Positions 11,000 through 20,949 of a DNA stretch of 64,000 bases are shown here, one piece after another. This stretch comes from Solen grandis (Eukaryota > Mollusca > Bivalvia > Adapedonta > Solenidae). Numbering within the stretch: position 1 is the first letter of the stretch; each line of letters starts with the position of its first letter. Where the stretch lies: assembly GCA_021229015.1 (NCBI GenBank), contig CM037781.1, forward strand, positions 33,273,525 to 33,337,524, given 5' to 3'. A program made the translations under genes and the position numbers. The notes beneath the pieces are model-generated. The model was not told the DNA's origin, searched no databases, and saw nothing but the letters and a program-made list of their open reading frames with translations.

Positions 11000-12297
11000 C
11001 TAGTCAAGGAGCATGTTGTCTTGCCATGGAACACTCCCAGCAGGGGATGAACACCATTCCATTATGAGATTCCTCTGAGCCTTGGCCAATTTGTAGTCCC
11101 TGTTGGTTCCTGGTAGGTTCTCAGGTCTTGTGTCATCCAGATTCTTTCCTCGACGCCATGCACCAGGCACCAGGGCTCCATCAGGGCGTTCAATGTCAAC
11201 AAGTCTGTTTTGCATGACAGGATACCTCGTGCGCATCAGGTTGTGGAGGACCACACATGCCTTGACAATGAGCCTAACCGTGTCTGGTTGGTGCATCATT
11301 GTTGTTAGTAACACCTGGAATCTGTTGGCAAGAATGCCAAAGGCATTTTCCACCACTCGTCTTGCTCTTGACAATCTGTAGTTGAAGATTCTTTGTTTTC
11401 TTGATAGCTGTCTGTTCCCAAAGGGCTTCATCATAAAGCTTCTCAATCCAAATGCATCGTCACCCACCAGGAAGTAAGGTAGATCTTCTGTGTCCCCTGG
11501 GAGGGGAGTAGGTTGAGGGAATCCAAGAATGTCACCGTTCTGTAAGCCTTCTTTAAACTCACTGGCATTGTAGATATGCGCGTCTGATGAGGCCCCCTTG
11601 CCACTCACGTCCACCCATAAGAACTTGTAATCACTGGTGACCACAGCCAAGAGAATAATGCTGAAAAAACCCTTGTAATTATAGAATTCAGAGCCAGAGT
11701 TGGGAGGGGCCTTGCATGCTATGTGTTTGCCGTCTATAGCTCCAACCACGTGAGGGAAATTCCACCTGTTCAGCCAATCGTCTGTAATTTGTTGCCACTG
11801 TTGGGGGTTTCTGGGGGTGCCAGCATCTCCTCACGATATACATGCACAATTGCCTCACAAACTTCACGAACAATAAGGCTTATGGTGTTGTGTGGGACAC
11901 GCCAGCCATACTGCATCTCCCTGTATTTCGAGCCTGATGCAAGGTGCCTCAAGGTGATGGCCACCTTTAAGCCTGGGTCCAAGGGAGCTCGCCAATTGGT
12001 TGTCTCCTTCGTCAGTGTTGGTGTCAGCCTTTCCACCAGTTCGTCATACATCACCGGAGGCATTCTCATAAAGTTCTTGAAGGCACGGGGGTCCTCGTTC
12101 CTCAGCTCCACCATCAGTCTGTCATACAGCCCCAGCTGTGGCCTGCGGTTGATCCATTGGCGCATCCATATGGCTCTGACTCTTCTTTGTCTTCTCCTCA
12201 CTCTTCTTCTACCATCTAGGGCTTGCTGAACCTGAAGAAGCTGGTTCTGATGTTGCTGGAACAGCATAACCAAAGCATTACGATGTGCCGGATCCAT
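11000..12297 (-). pseudogene. PIF/Harbinger transposase (HARBI1-like), one frameshift
   Basis: It encodes a DDE_Tnp_4-type nuclease of the Harbinger superfamily, which cuts and pastes its own element in the nucleus. The 5' reading frame (12297 down to 11770) starts MDPAHRNALV and holds the N-terminal helical region with RMPPVMYDELVERL and the ITLRHLASG segment typical of the family. The 3' frame (ending at 11000) holds VGAIDGKH (first catalytic Asp), LVGDDAFG (second Asp region) and RRVVENAFGILANRF (catalytic Glu), then a conserved VLHNLMR. The total, about 430 codons, is near full length. The two frames differ by one base at a run of five C (plus-strand G at 11803-11807), so this is either a one-base loss or a sequencing error. 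A TATA box lies upstream. The Myb-like partner gene of Harbinger elements was not found. Confidence 0.9.
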
Positions 12298-12350
12298 GTT
12301 GCCTCTTCAACGTCTTGATCACAACTGATGAAAATGGCCAACACGCGATC

Positions 12351-12358
12351 TTTTTATA
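12351..12358 (-). promoter_or_regulatory. TATA box of the Harbinger transposase
   Basis: On the minus strand the sequence reads tataaaaa, 54 nt before the start codon at 12297. The spacing leaves room for a transcription start about 30 nt downstream and a short 5' UTR. Confidence 0.55.
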
Positions 12359-12379
12359 GCAGAAATAACTAGTGGTACA

Positions 12380-12912
12380 AACGAGATTGGGTCGTGGACG
12401 ACACGCGAATCAGTCGTGGTTCAATCGCGATTCAACGCGAAAACACGCGAATGGCCCGCGGATGACTCGTGACACAATCCCTGAGAAAGCCTTATACACG
12501 CGGAGCACACGCTATCACAGGTGCTAGGAATGCTGTAGACACGCGGATCACAAGTGGATGACAAGTGCTACACACGCAATCACACGAAGAAATTTTGCGT
12601 ATGCCCGCGAGTGACCACTTGTCGTCCACTTGTGATCCGCGAGTGTACCGCGTGTTATCGCGTTTGGTCCGGGTTTGTACCGCGTTTACACCACGTGTGC
12701 GACACGCGGTGGCCATTGCGCCTAATTTTTGAGCAGCTCAAAAATAAAATCGGGTTCCGAGCGCGTGTAAAATGTTTCGCGCGTGTGCGCACTTGTTATT
12801 CGCGAGTCATCCGCGTTTCATTCGCGTGTCATTCACTTGTGACCGCGTTTACTTCGCGTTTGACAGTTTTTCCTCGCGATACACTCGTGATCAACTCGCG
12901 GAAGCCTGTCTG
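12380..12912. repeat. CpG-rich inverted array of 'acacgcg' words
   Basis: Dense CGCG-containing words alternate with 'acaagtg/cacttgt'. Words read acacgcg in the left half and cgcgtgt in the right half, making a head-to-head arrangement centred near 12590. A strong hairpin is formed by 12539-12567 and 12616-12646. CpG density is far above the surrounding AT-rich DNA. Lying directly upstream of the transposase, it is probably the subterminal transposase-binding region of the Harbinger element; the end near 'ggccctttaa' (12912-12921) may be its terminus. Confidence 0.6.
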
Positions 12913-13728
12913 ACCGGCCCTTTAAGGGAAAATATCATAAATGTAAGCTTAAGATTGAAATATACTGCTCAATGCCTGCTATGGTCAGTAGAACAAACAT
13001 TTCTGTTTAATATTTATTACACCCAAGTGTAATTGTCCATGACAAGGCTGACTGAGCTTGCATCGCCAAATATTCAGTATGTGTGTGTAAACAGTTGCAT
13101 TCACCAAAAGAGATTTATGTCACTATGATATTTTGAAGCTAAATTAAATTAACACAATAGCCATGTTGACATGGTAGTGTTATTATTCTTGCACACTGCA
13201 CTCCACCTCAATGAGATCTATCCACCTATGGAGTTTCAAGTTGATACCTTAAACACTTTTGGAGATAAAAAGTGGGACGCAAGGACGGAGAGTCTTTCTC
13301 ATGTATGGATACATACATATATGTGGCTACCCCATTGTTCCTTTCTTTGTTCTAATAGCCCCATAAGAGATAATTATAGCCAAGTAAGAAAAGAGAAAAA
13401 AAAATAACACTAATCCACTGTTCCTTAGCCCTGTAAGTATCTATATGTTAGCACGGACGGATGAAGACCATTACCATATCTCTCATCTTCAGCAGGGGAT
13501 AAAAAACATGGTCTCCCTAGTATAGCAATTTTCCTTATTAGTGAATAAAGGTCAGATGGTCTGCTTCATAAGAATATGATATTTATTTATATTTTTGATA
13601 AAACATTTATGCTCTGCAACTTAATATAGCTCAATATTTGTTTAGTAAACATCAAAAATGAAAAAAAAAAAACATTTTTGTTTTGTCAACAAAAAATTTA
13701 ATGTAACAAATTAAGAAGAAATACTTAC

Positions 13729-13807
13729 CCTCTCGGACTTTCGGAAGAGTGTTTGTTATGTCCAGTTCTCCTTCTGTCACAATGAAGTGTGTTAGAAGTG
13801 TCCAGTT
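13729..13807 (-). CDS. SET-domain gene, downstream exon (LDTSNTLHCDRRR)
   Basis: The acceptor tttctttacag precedes a 79-nt open exon that ends AGG|GTAAGT. It opens with two bases that complete the codon left by the exon at 14146-14214, giving Glu at the junction, and ends in phase 2. The encoded peptide is basic and Ser-rich (CDRRRTGHNKHSSESPR) and likely forms a linker outside the SET fold. No family is recognised for this part. Confidence 0.6.
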
Positions 13808-14145
13808 CTGTAAAGAAATTGAAGACCCTCAGAATATCTTGAGCAGACGGACGGGATGGACAAATGAAAAAATTAGGGGCTAATGTTCTTCCTTTAGGAA
13901 GCACAAAATTTATACTAGCAAGAGCTCTGCTGACAACAGAGCAATATACACCCAAATATGATGTGACCTTCAAGTGTGACCTTGAACTGAACAATCCGAA
14001 ACCAACACTCGCACATCCTCTCAATTTGGTTAAAATTTCTGTTAAATAGTTAAAATTTCTTTCAGGGGGTTCAAGAAACATAAATACATGTAATCTTGCA
14101 GCCACCAATTGAATCAATGCTACAAGAAATTTTGGATGAACTTGC

Positions 14146-14214
14146 CTGACTCCGATGATTCACTGGCTGGAATCCACTCACCATCAAGCCCAAACGGATC
14201 TGAGTCGTCACTCA
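14146..14214 (-). CDS. SET-domain gene, acidic linker exon with GC donor
   Basis: A strong acceptor (cctctgttttgcag) precedes a 69-nt open exon. The product includes SDDSDPFGLDGEWIPASES, an acidic, Ser-rich linker of the kind that follows SET domains in KMT5A-like molluscan proteins (recalled, not checked). The exon ends CAG|GCAAGT, a textbook non-canonical GC-AG donor. Its entry phase (2 nt) does not match the end of exon 15541-15589 (phase 0), so at least one exon is missing between them, presumably the C-terminal half of the SET domain. Confidence 0.6.
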
Positions 14215-14333
14215 CTGCAAAACAGAGGAGACCAACTTTTAAAAAGAAAACAATAGAAAAAAATACCAGTAGTTGCTTTTGAAGTTATGAAGTCCTTGTA
14301 GTACATTTTGTAGTAGCAGGTCTTTTTGTTGAA

Positions 14334-14354
14334 ACACACACACACACACACACA
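14334..14354. repeat. (CA)n microsatellite
   Basis: About ten CA units between two gene exons, inside an intron. Confidence 0.9.
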
Positions 14355-15540
14355 CTTAAGAATCTCATAAAATGATCAAATTTAATGACAATTAAACTGC
14401 CATTATACGGGCTATGTGGGCAACATCAAGTCTTGTATAAGTTTGGGTTCACAGAGACTTTGAAGAAGAAATTGTTTTGCTTTAAATAAGCAGAACTGCA
14501 TGATGAACTAAAACAAGGCTAAGAAATAAATATTGATAAAAGATTGTTACTCATTATCATATTTTAATATTTATCAAAGAAATGTTTAACGGTAAAAATA
14601 TAACTTAGGCAACACATGGAAAACAGGTATGTACTATGAACTTGCAGGTTACATATACACCTTATACACATTAAGAAATAAATTTCTGAACATAATAGAA
14701 CATAGTACAACAGTCTAATAAAGGCTGAAAAACAACAATTAAAACAAATGTGCTGGCTATATTTGCAAAGTGAGCAGTGTCATGATATGTTTGAAAATAT
14801 ATTTGATCACTTCTGTATAGTATTTAGTAAATTATCATCATGTCAGGCAGAATCAGAAAAGTAGCCATTTCACGGGGAAGGCTACTTGCTAGTTTAAAAA
14901 TATGCTAAAGAAAGCAAGAGGGCAAATGTGAGCAAATTAAGCATTTTTTAATTTGATGGAAAAAAAGTTAACTGCTAATTTCTTCATTTGCGTTGGACAC
15001 ACATAGACACATTAAAGGTCATTTTGCGACCTCCAGATGGGAAAGCAGAACCCAGAGCCAGATATGTGCCAAATTGCATGGCTTAAAAAGCTATCTGGAT
15101 CTTCTATAAGCACCCTGTTAATACTTCTTCTGGGAACATCAGTTTTTTTTTAAGATAATCTAAAAGACTTGGTCCACCAGAATTAAACTAACAGTCACTG
15201 TCCTACTAGTCAAACGCCTTGCCACTTGACTATTTCCACCGGTGCTAAATTTTAAACAAAGTATGCAGTGTTTTTCAACTATGGAGGGGAGGGGTCTAGC
15301 CCATTGTAGGGGGGAAATATAGTAAACCAAACGAGCGGAAAGGGGGATTTTTTCTACTCTGTTTCATAGTAGCATTTAACTGTATTTTTATCTTATTTAA
15401 TGGTGTTTAATTGCAAAAATAATAACATTAATACAATGATATAACATATTTCAACAGTTTAATTTAGATTATAACAAGATGTTCAAATTCAGTGTCATGA
15501 AGGGGGAATTTTTTAAAAGTTGGGAGGAAAAATATATTAC

Positions 15541-15589
15541 CTCATTGATATACTGGCAAATATGGCTAGTGGTTCCTTCAGCATCAATG
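15541..15589 (-). CDS. SET-domain gene, exon with CIDA motif
   Basis: The acceptor catattttcag precedes 49 nt that end GAG|GTAATA. The first base completes a Cys codon begun by the upstream SET exon, giving CIDAEGTTSHICQYINE. C(V/I)DA is the conserved SET strand of KMT5A-type enzymes (CVDAT). In KMT5A the stretch continues to RLINHS; here it reads QYINE, so the usual Asn-His pair that contacts the cofactor is not seen intact. The phases of both junctions agree with this assignment. Confidence 0.7.
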
Positions 15590-16238
15590 CTGAAAATATG
15601 TAAATTTCCAAAATGTCACAACATATCATTTTTAAGCAACAAGGTAAAAAATTGAAAAAACATAATGAAGACTGATATATGGGCCATTTTCTTAATGCCC
15701 GCGAAGTTCTGTATAGTACATATCAGAGTTCTCAGGAATGTGGGATTCCGCTTCTGGGGTGTGATTTTGGAATTTCCATGCATATTTTTTCTGCAATGTA
15801 TCCAAGATACATATTTTTCAGCTCAGACACATGATTAAAGATTATCACTTGATGCAACGGCTTGTCTTTGATGATCTCAGCATATGTACACATTCGTACC
15901 AAACATTTACAAAACTTTATAGCCCTACATGATAAAAATGATAAAAAAAATAAAAAATAAAAAAAAAGCGGAGTCAGATTATCGACAGGACCCTTTCTTT
16001 TTATTCAATCAGTGGTCGGCCTGATATTTCCAAAAGAGTAAAACTCTGGATGTCTCAAATCAAATGGCTAATTACCAGTATGCATGAAATTGGCATAGCT
16101 CCATAGTTTTTAAACTGTTAATAAAATTTGATATTTCATGTAATACAAGATACAAAAAGGTAGCAGATTTATAAAGATACCAACATGAAGCTTGTTTAGT
16201 TTTTCAGCAGACAAATTATCTTATGAAAATAGCTTTAA

Positions 16239-16471
16239 CCCTTTCCCTCACAGAGGACACCATGAAAATACCTATGCAAACAGCATAAAACCAGATCAGC
16301 TTGTGAGTAACTCGCAGGCTGATCAGGTTTTATGCTGTTCGCTGCCCTCAGTGGTCTGGAAATGAGGATTTTATAATTAAATTTGGTAAGGTTTAACTGT
16401 GGTTTTCTGTAGATCAGGCTTTATGTGGTACCTTTTGAGGGCATCAAAATTAGTCTATATGAGGGAAAGGG
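16239..16471. mobile_element. piggyBac-like MITE, copy 4 (233 bp)
   Basis: TTAA at 16235-16238 and 16472-16475, same TIRs and central hairpin as the other copies with a few substitutions. It sits in an intron of the SET-domain gene. Confidence 0.85.
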
Positions 16472-16818
16472 TTAATTTTTTTTAAAATTTTTTTTATTTA
16501 TTAATTTGAAGCAGCAATTTAACAATGGTAAAGCTTATTTGTGAATTAACTAAATACAAAATTGTTTTAATGAGTTGAATCACATTTTTGCATGTGTTTG
16601 ATATGCAATAAATTTTAAATGGGACTCATATTTTTTCTGAGGTGGACGTGATGGACACCTGTTTTTAAAATGCTAATGAGAATCCTGAGAATAATTTGGA
16701 TATTACTCAACTTTGGTCCATCTCAGGTTTGGATAAACCCAATTTAGGCCCCCCTTACCTGGAGCAATCTATTACAAATCATGTTACATGTATATTAAAT
16801 AAGATAGAATAAACCTAC

Positions 16819-16972
16819 CAAGATTGTTTCCCCGTATAATTGTAGAAGAAGAGCTTGTTTTCTGCTCCCTTCTTCTCTCTGATTTCAGCTTCTTCCACTG
16901 AGATTTTTCCCCCAACATACTGCAGAAGGAAGTCACCTTTCTTAAACTTCTTGGAGGCAATCACTCCGAATC
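16819..16972 (-). CDS. SET-domain lysine methyltransferase-like gene, core SET exon (KMT5A-like)
   Basis: The acceptor tttttttcag precedes a 154-nt exon that ends CTTG|GTAGGT. Joined in phase with the exon at 17295-17391 it gives YKGFGVIASKKFKKGDFLLQ and YVGGKISVEEAE. This is the start of a SET domain: GxG cofactor loop (GFGV), the F.KGDFLL strand and the Y.G motif, followed by a charged helix and LFFYNYTGK. SET proteins of this type transfer methyl groups from S-adenosylmethionine to lysine, KMT5A on histone H4 Lys20 in the nucleus. Substrate here is unknown, and many copies of such genes exist in molluscs (recalled). The next SET strand is on the exon at 15541. Confidence 0.8.
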
Positions 16973-17294
16973 CTGAAAAAAAGGACATCAACTGAAATAA
17001 ACTTTAATTTTTATTAATAGGAATAGACCAACGTCCCACAGACACATTCAATTATTATTGTAATGGTTCTTTTTAATACAGGGTTATATAAATGAATTAT
17101 TTAATATACCAAGATCTGGCTGTTTTTGATGAAAAAAGACCCAAGACTCATGTCTTGGTAGAACACAGGCGGCACACTTCAGATCAGCTGAAATACCTCC
17201 CTTGTTGATATCTAAATATGTATTAAAGAATTGAAGCAAACTGAATTTAATCATTACATTAATTTCTAAATATTTTGAATCCAAAAAAAAACAC

Positions 17295-17391
17295 CTTTGT
17301 AGTCAGATAAATATTTGACAACCAAACCGTCTCTATCATATCCAGCCTGACAGTAAAACCTGGCCTCTTCAAGTGGGGACATAGGATTTTC
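17295..17391 (-). CDS. SET-domain gene, N-terminal exon with probable start Met
   Basis: The acceptor (tgatacatttcag) precedes 97 nt that end AAAG|GTGTTT. The frame reads ENPMSPLEEARFYCQAGYDR and then DGLVVKYLSDYK, in phase with the next SET exon. An in-frame Met (17382-17380) could be the translation start; the short N-terminus 'RxYC.AG.D.DGL..KY..D.KGFGV' matches the layout of KMT5A-like molluscan proteins as recalled. If so, the upstream exon near 18.53-18.61 kb is 5' UTR. Confidence 0.75.
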
Positions 17392-17763
17392 CTGAAATGT
17401 ATCATAAGAAGCTAACAACTATAACTCTCAAAGCAGGGATAAAGCATTGTGGGTAAATGTAGACATTGAAAAAAGACCTGGGGGTAAAGTCATTAACTGG
17501 TTCTTTAAATACTACAACATGCAAACAACAAATCACACATTATATGAAGGGGGTACAGGTATTTTGAGCCCCACAAGAACCCATTCATGACTCATAATGT
17601 GACTCTGCTTTTGTTTTCATATGCAAAATTATCAATCTAAATATTGCAACACAACCATTTACATTTTGAAAAATTGAGAAGATACAAGTAGCAGTTCTAG
17701 AAATAAACAATTCCTTCTCATTAAATTTTAGCTGTGCATGGTGGATTCCAGCATATATGTTAT

Positions 17764-18009
17764 CCTTTTCCATCATAGGAGATGCCACAAAAAAGACCTA
17801 CCGGTAAGTGAACAACATAAAAACCAAATCAGCCTGCAAATAACATGAAGACTGATCAAGTTTAATTCTGTTCACTTCTCCCGAGTGGTCTGGTAAAGAG
17901 GATTTTATAATTAAATTTGGTAACTAAGGTTCAAGTGTGGTTTTCTGCATATCAGGCTTAATGTGGTACCTATTGAGAGCATCAAAATTAGTCTCTATGA
18001 GGGAAAGGG
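17764..18009. mobile_element. piggyBac-like MITE, copy 5 (old, 246 bp)
   Basis: A diverged copy. The right end and TTAA (18010-18013) are intact; the left flank is TTAT instead of TTAA, and the central palindrome is eroded. It sits in intron 1 of the SET gene. Confidence 0.75.
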
Positions 18010-18318
18010 TTAAAGTGGTGACAGTTTAAAGTTTATATATTGGGTTCGACATTTTTTTTTTCAGCTGGACCAGTGGTCCAGTAACTTTGAAAACCTACTA
18101 TACCTGACCTGAAGTGAACTAGACCAAGGTGTAAAATACAAATAATACATGCAAGTGAAACTCAAATTAATTTTATAATGACTTTGTAAATAACAAAACA
18201 ATATGGATAAGTAAAAGACATTTATGACTAGATATAATAAGAATCAAAATGGCCTATCTAATTATCTATACGAACACAAGAGAAATCATCTTTTTTTCAA
18301 TACTCAAGACACGATATT

Positions 18319-18373
18319 GAGTCGGACAGTACGTCCGACATATGATCAACATCAAAATCTAACTGTCCGACTC
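18319..18373. repeat. 12-bp inverted repeat gagtcggacagt / actgtccgactc
   Basis: Perfect 12-bp arms at 18319-18330 and 18362-18373 with another gtccgac at 18333. The same word gtccgact occurs twice more at 18746 and 18763, upstream of the probable promoter of the minus-strand SET gene. Confidence 0.75.
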
Positions 18374-18527
18374 CATATCAAATGTACCATATTTTATTTT
18401 GAAAACTTATCGTTGCATAAAAGATGATAAAACTTTTAAGTTTTAGCTTTAAAACAATGATATCCTTGAAGACACTTAGAAAATAGAATCTACAGTAAAA
18501 ACTTGTATAAAAAGCAAATACTGATAC

Positions 18528-18636
18528 CCTGGATTATCTTCTTGCGGTGAATTTCGGCAATATGCTTCTGCACTGAAGAGCTGTTTATATTTCGACCGCT
18601 TGACAAACTAAAACGCGCGTAAAAAGCTATATATAG
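18528..18636 (-). promoter_or_regulatory. Probable promoter and 5' exon of the SET-domain gene
   Basis: On the minus strand a TATATATA box (18628-18635) is followed by about 70 nt without an ATG and then a donor, CAGG|GTATCA, at 18528. This fits a TATA promoter with a non-coding first exon spliced to the exon at 17391. Two gtccgact words lie about 110-135 bp upstream of the TATA box. Inferred from signals only. Confidence 0.45.
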
Positions 18637-19413
18637 ATTCACGAAGGATTACTCTACGCACGCAATAGGGCTTGACAAATACGATGTTGTCGTTCTTTGT
18701 AAACAGAGATTCTATTTATAGAAATTATTTGTTGTATTGTTTACCGTCCGACTCACGAGCGTGTCCGACTCTCGATCACTTTACCCTAAAAGGAAAATTC
18801 ACAATTATGTGTTTTTATTTTATTATTATTATTTTATTATACATTTAACCCAAAATACTCTATTACAATCATTTTATTGCAAATAATATACAATTCATAC
18901 ATTGATTATCATCACGTCTTCACGGAAATTGTCGGAAAATGCCGATAGACGAAATGAAAACGCGTTGAAGAAACAGGATATTATAGATCTATGGTGCATG
19001 AAAAATGCATAATTTTAGTTTACAATTTTACATTTGTCATCTGATAGTATATTGTTGGTTTTGTTACACTGACAATATATCGACAATAAAATGAACAATA
19101 TATATCTATAAACATTGTTTTTATCGACAATATGTTCAGTCTCCTTAATGAGCATATTGAAGGACGCGAAATTATACACGATCAATTTTATCATAATCAG
19201 AAAACAAAAAGTATCAAACGAATCTCAAATGCCATTCACATATCACTAGATTGACACTGTTTTTCCATTTTTTTAGTGTTGGAATAAACTTTTTTTCGTT
19301 TTTTTTTTTTGTCAAACTGGAAACTCGAAATATTTAGGCGACCGCCATCGGTCGCCCTATGCCATCGGTCTCCATTATGCTGTAAATAAAGGACGGTTGG
19401 TCTACATAATGAG

Positions 19414-19415
<2 letters not shown>

Positions 19416-19468
<53 letters not shown>
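19416..19468. repeat. (TA)n microsatellite
   Basis: About 26 TA units. An open frame through it on the minus strand (poly Ile-Tyr) is meaningless. Confidence 0.97.
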
Positions 19469-19469
<1 letters not shown>

Positions 19470-20094
19470 CGTGTGTGAATGATGATACTTTATTACCATA
19501 GAAAACGTTTTGCATTTTTTGTTGTTTCGAAACCTCAAAATTAAGATGTTTGCGTTAAATCAAGGTTTTGGTTTGAAAAGGAAGGCTGTGAAAGTTCAGA
19601 AGATATGGACATATATAACAGAAGTTATTGCCATTTCAATTTTGTTTAAACTAAATTTAATCAGCTGAATCAACTAATTTTTGAAATCTTATAGCACAAT
19701 ACTTAATGTACATTCTATTCCTTTTACCAAAGGCAACCCGGGCCCGACCACAGGTTGACTTGGCATAGTATGACAAAAGTTTTGGATCGCCCGGTCGGAC
19801 ACACAAACCCAAATGGTCTCACACATCAAAGATCACGTGGACCCACGTCAACCCAAAATACTCCCGTAATACAATAAACACCCTCTATCTTACCGTCGTG
19901 AATAAAAAACATAAAAATGAAACGTTTACATGCTTAATTATCGCATTTGAATGAATATAATTTCTTTTACTCTAAGACAAAATTACGACCATTCATAGAT
20001 ATCTTGACCGTGTTTCGTGTTAAGAAAAATAGAGAATACAGTTTATCATCATAATTCAAAACTAAATTCGGTTATTGCGCTTAAAGGGACCGCC

Positions 20095-20941
20095 TCCCAG
20101 ATGCTATTAAAATTACCGAAAAAATATATTAACTTTTTTCAGACGCAAATGTTATTAATTTTGTTATTAAGTCGACCAACAGCCAGAAAAAATAATGGTT
20201 TTCTTATTATAATCAAATAAAATCGATTTCCGATTTTACCTAATAAGGGAGTTTCCCGTTTATAAATAAATATTTGATTTTGTTATACGGGCACTTTCCA
20301 TTGATAACGTGATCGATAAATGCATTGTCAATGAGAGTAGGGACAGAATTTGAATAGGACGAAACGGTTTTTGGGTTACCGTCTTGATTTCCAATCATAA
20401 AGACATCAATACTGATCAATGTCTACATAAAAGTTAAATCTCTTAGCTGTCGCCAAGTCGTTTTAAAGTATTAAGCTGTTATCATCAGAAATTTGCATGT
20501 GCATTACAATTTACAGTAACGTGTGCAATGCTTTTGAGACAGTCCCTAATTTTGAAAAATACACTTCCTTGTCTATCATCAATTTGGCAATCGGTTCCTA
20601 TTGTGTTCTTTATGTCGTCCCATCGCGTGACTTTTTTGTTTTTCGGCCCCATTATAGTGCTGGAAATAGCTTGCCTGATTAGATGCGCATGTGCAAACGG
20701 GCACTTGCGCTGTCACGTGATTTTTCAGAAATCTAATTTTAGAACTTATAGCGTTTGTAACGCAGTAAAGTATGCGTTAGAAAAAACTGCGAAAACGGCA
20801 ATATCTCTGGATTTCTTGGGTAATGTAAGTTATCAGTGATCAGATTTCAATGCCTCATATGCAATTATAACATTGATTTTCTTGAAATTAGAAGTTTTTT
20901 TGTTTTTTTTTGTCATTTTAGCATCTGTGGGGCAGTCCCTT
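20095..20941. mobile_element. TIR element of about 0.85 kb (aaagggac... ends)
   Basis: The left end reads aaagggaccgcctcccagatgcta; the complement of the right end agrees at 21 of 24 positions. The flanks hold TTAA on the left (20091-20094) and TTTAA on the right, so a TTAA duplication is possible. No transposase is present; two overlapping open frames at 20497-20839 are not recognised. Confidence 0.65.
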
Positions 20942-20949
20942 TTAAATTT

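Noticed and set aside
11103..12229. Plus-strand open frames of 92 and 168 codons
   Set aside because: They lie antisense to the Harbinger transposase, whose frame has clear catalytic motifs.
12492..13032. Cys/Arg-rich open frames in the CpG-rich array
   Set aside because: Repetitive CGCG words give pseudo-coding composition on both strands; no domain.
13725..14117. 130-codon minus-strand frame taken as a single gene
   Set aside because: Only its last 79 nt behave as an exon with a proper acceptor at 13808; the rest looks like a dispersed repeat in an intron.
19236..19538. 100-codon frame on the minus strand
   Set aside because: Its middle is the (TA)n microsatellite translated as Ile-Tyr repeats.
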